NCBI RefSeq assembly: GCF_040529185.1
Contig: NZ_CP159510.1
Coordinates: 2,914,001 to 2,978,000, forward strand
Reading direction: 5' to 3'
Length of the DNA stretch: 64,000 nucleotides
Source of the DNA: Sporolactobacillus sp. Y61
GTDB lineage: Bacteria; Bacillota; Bacilli; Bacillales; Sporolactobacillaceae
The notes under the pieces: model-generated
The model's database searches: none
The model's input: only the letters and a program-made list of their open reading frames with translations
What the model was told of the DNA's origin: nothing
Part shown: positions 63,150 to 64,000 of the stretch, one piece after another
Layout of the letters: the number at the start of each line of letters is the position of its first letter
Numbering within the stretch: the stretch's first letter is position 1
Made by a program: the position numbers and the translations under genes

Positions 63150-63178
63150 ATTATAATAATTACCGATCGGTATCGCCA
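63150..63178 (-). promoter_or_regulatory. glcDF promoter with a palindromic operator in the spacer
   Basis: TATAAT (63150-63155) is a perfect -10 on the minus strand; the -35, 17 bases away, is weak (TGGCGA, 63173-63178). The perfect palindrome TACCGATCGGTA (63161-63172) fills most of the spacer, where a bound repressor would block polymerase. The regulator is unknown. Confidence 0.6.
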
Positions 63179-63284
63179 TAAATAAGCCTGTATCCATGGT
63201 CGCGTTTACACTTATGATCGATCGAATGGAGGGTCGCGCCTCTTTCGCTTCAGTAACATGAAGAGGAACATGGCTTAACGAAAC

Positions 63285-63315
63285 AAAAAAACCGGGCCTG
63301 TTGAACTGACCCGGT
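63285..63315 (-). terminator. Terminator of the copper operon
   Basis: ACCGGG (63291-63296) pairs with CCCGGT (63310-63315), followed on the minus strand by TTTTTTT. It lies about 80 bases after the copZ stop. A short match to the end of element R2, CCCCCACTGACTGAAG (63370-63385), lies between. Confidence 0.8.
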
Positions 63316-63392
63316 CTTGCACCTTCATTTATTCTTACCTGCACGGGCACGTCCTGCGCGCCCGAAAAACCCCCACTGACTGAAGCTTCCCT

Positions 63393-63602
63393 TTATTTAA
63401 CAACATCATAGCCCTGATCTTCAACCGCTGACTTCATCTGATCAAAACCAACTTTGGCATCATCATATTGAACATCGACCTTTCCGGATTTCAGATCAAC
63501 ATTAGCTGATGAAACGCCTTCGAGATCTTTCAGTGCTCCGGACACAGCCTTTTTGCAGTGTCCGCAGCTCATCCCTTTGACTTCAAGTGTTCTTTCTGCC
63601 AT
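63393..63602 (-). CDS. copZ: CopZ copper chaperone
   Basis: A 69-aa HMA-domain metallochaperone that delivers Cu(I) to CopA. The metal site GMSCGHCKKAV lies near residue 9. The fold ends VEDQGYDVV, as in Bacillus CopZ. I start at the ATG at 63602, about 8 bases after AGGAGG. An ATG one codon upstream is equally possible, and the GTG at 63611 overlaps the ribosome site. It follows copA by about 35 bases. Confidence 0.93.
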   Translation of the reverse strand: MAERTLEVKGMSCGHCKKAVSGALKDLEGVSSANVDLKSGKVDVQYDDAKVGFDQMKSAVEDQGYDVVK

Positions 63603-63644
63603 CATACTCACCTCCTTTAATGGGTCATGGGATAAAACAACGGA

Positions 63645-64000
63645 TCAGATCTTCAAGCTTTTCAGTCTCAGACTGTTTGCGACGACGGATACAGAACTGA
63701 AGGCCATGGCGGCACCTGCTACCCATGGTGCGAGAAGACCGAGGGCAGCAACGGGTATGCCTATCGCATTATAAAACAGTGCCCAGAACAGATTCTGACG
63801 GATATTCTGCATCGTTTTCCTGCTCAGATCAAGCACTTTGGCCACATGAGTCAGGTCGCCTCCGACAAGGGTCACATCGGCTGCTTCTATCGCAACGTCT
63901 GTTCCGGTTCCAATGGCCATACCGATATCAGCGACAGCCAGTGCAGGGGCGTCATTAATCCCGTCCCCTACCATCGCGACCTTGAGTCCCTGCTTCTGAA
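63645..64000 (-). CDS. copA: CopA, copper-exporting P-type ATPase, C-terminal part
   Basis: Only the last 118 or so codons are inside the window. They contain the hinge motif [12 protein letters not shown] and two C-terminal membrane segments with [17 protein letters not shown] (the PIB-1 metal site motif YN) and [16 protein letters not shown] (the M..S motif). These identify a Cu(I)-exporting ATPase. The rest of the gene extends beyond the right edge. It is upstream of copZ in one operon. Confidence 0.93.
   Translation of the reverse strand, partial: QKQGLKVAMVGDGINDAPALAVADIGMAIGTGTDVAIEAADVTLVGGDLTHVAKVLDLSRKTMQNIRQNLFWALFYNAIGIPVAALGLLAPWVAGAAMAFSSVSVVANSLRLKSLKI

Overview
The window looks like chromosome from an endospore-forming member of the Bacillales with a moderate G+C content. 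Spore genes are present: an alpha/beta-type small acid-soluble spore protein with a sigma-G-like promoter, a GerA-type germinant receptor operon and a RefZ-like regulator. Long stretches follow the order familiar from the Bacillus subtilis ytx-ytp-ytm region (ccpA, ytxH, ytxG, murC, sftA, ytpR, ytpQ, trmB, ytmP, ytkP, ytzE, ytgP, leuS, ytqA, ytpB, metK, pckA). A Sporolactobacillus-like organism is my best guess from gene content. It is an inference, because no rRNA or other taxonomic marker apart from rpsD and housekeeping proteins is present.

Layout. 1-5858 is a tightly overlapping histidine operon on the minus strand (hisZ-G-D-B-H-A-F, with the first codons of hisI). 6.0-17.8 kb holds a spore protein gene, thiI with its cysteine desulfurase, ezrA, a TSUP permease, refZ, ytsP, rpsD with its promoter and leader, and a class A penicillin-binding protein. 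17.8-21.3 kb is a catabolic-looking operon: ADP-ribosylglycohydrolase family protein, NCS1 permease and PfkB kinase. It has a near-consensus promoter and a perfect 12-bp inverted repeat in its leader. 21.4-25.5 kb is accessory: an ABC ATPase beside a permease fragment, an oxidoreductase and an Ldh2-family dehydrogenase. 25.5-49.6 kb is the conserved core, with a leucine T-box on leuS and an SAM-I riboswitch on metK. 49.7-57.8 kb carries the TagGH wall teichoic acid exporter and the germination operon. Between them lies a complete 1620-bp insertion sequence with a 10-bp target duplication. 57.8-64.0 kb carries a YdjO-like protein, a flavodoxin-fold oxidoreductase with a candidate cre site, a glycolate oxidase pair (glcD-glcF) and the start of a copper operon (copA-copZ).

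The least ordinary material is intergenic. One 370-410 bp repeat occurs twice (6037-6402 and 17395-17803) and is built of four short hairpin units spaced about 55 bp apart. A second structured element of about 130 bp occurs twice, each time directly after a terminator (14064-14193 and 38731-38866). A 95-nt segment at 17156-17250 can fold into three hairpins inside a closing stem. Three genes (NCS1 permease, ytqA, a hypothetical at 59.6 kb) are each broken by one missing base in a G or C run and regain family-like length when one base is restored. A rhodanese gene behind leuS is broken at least three times.
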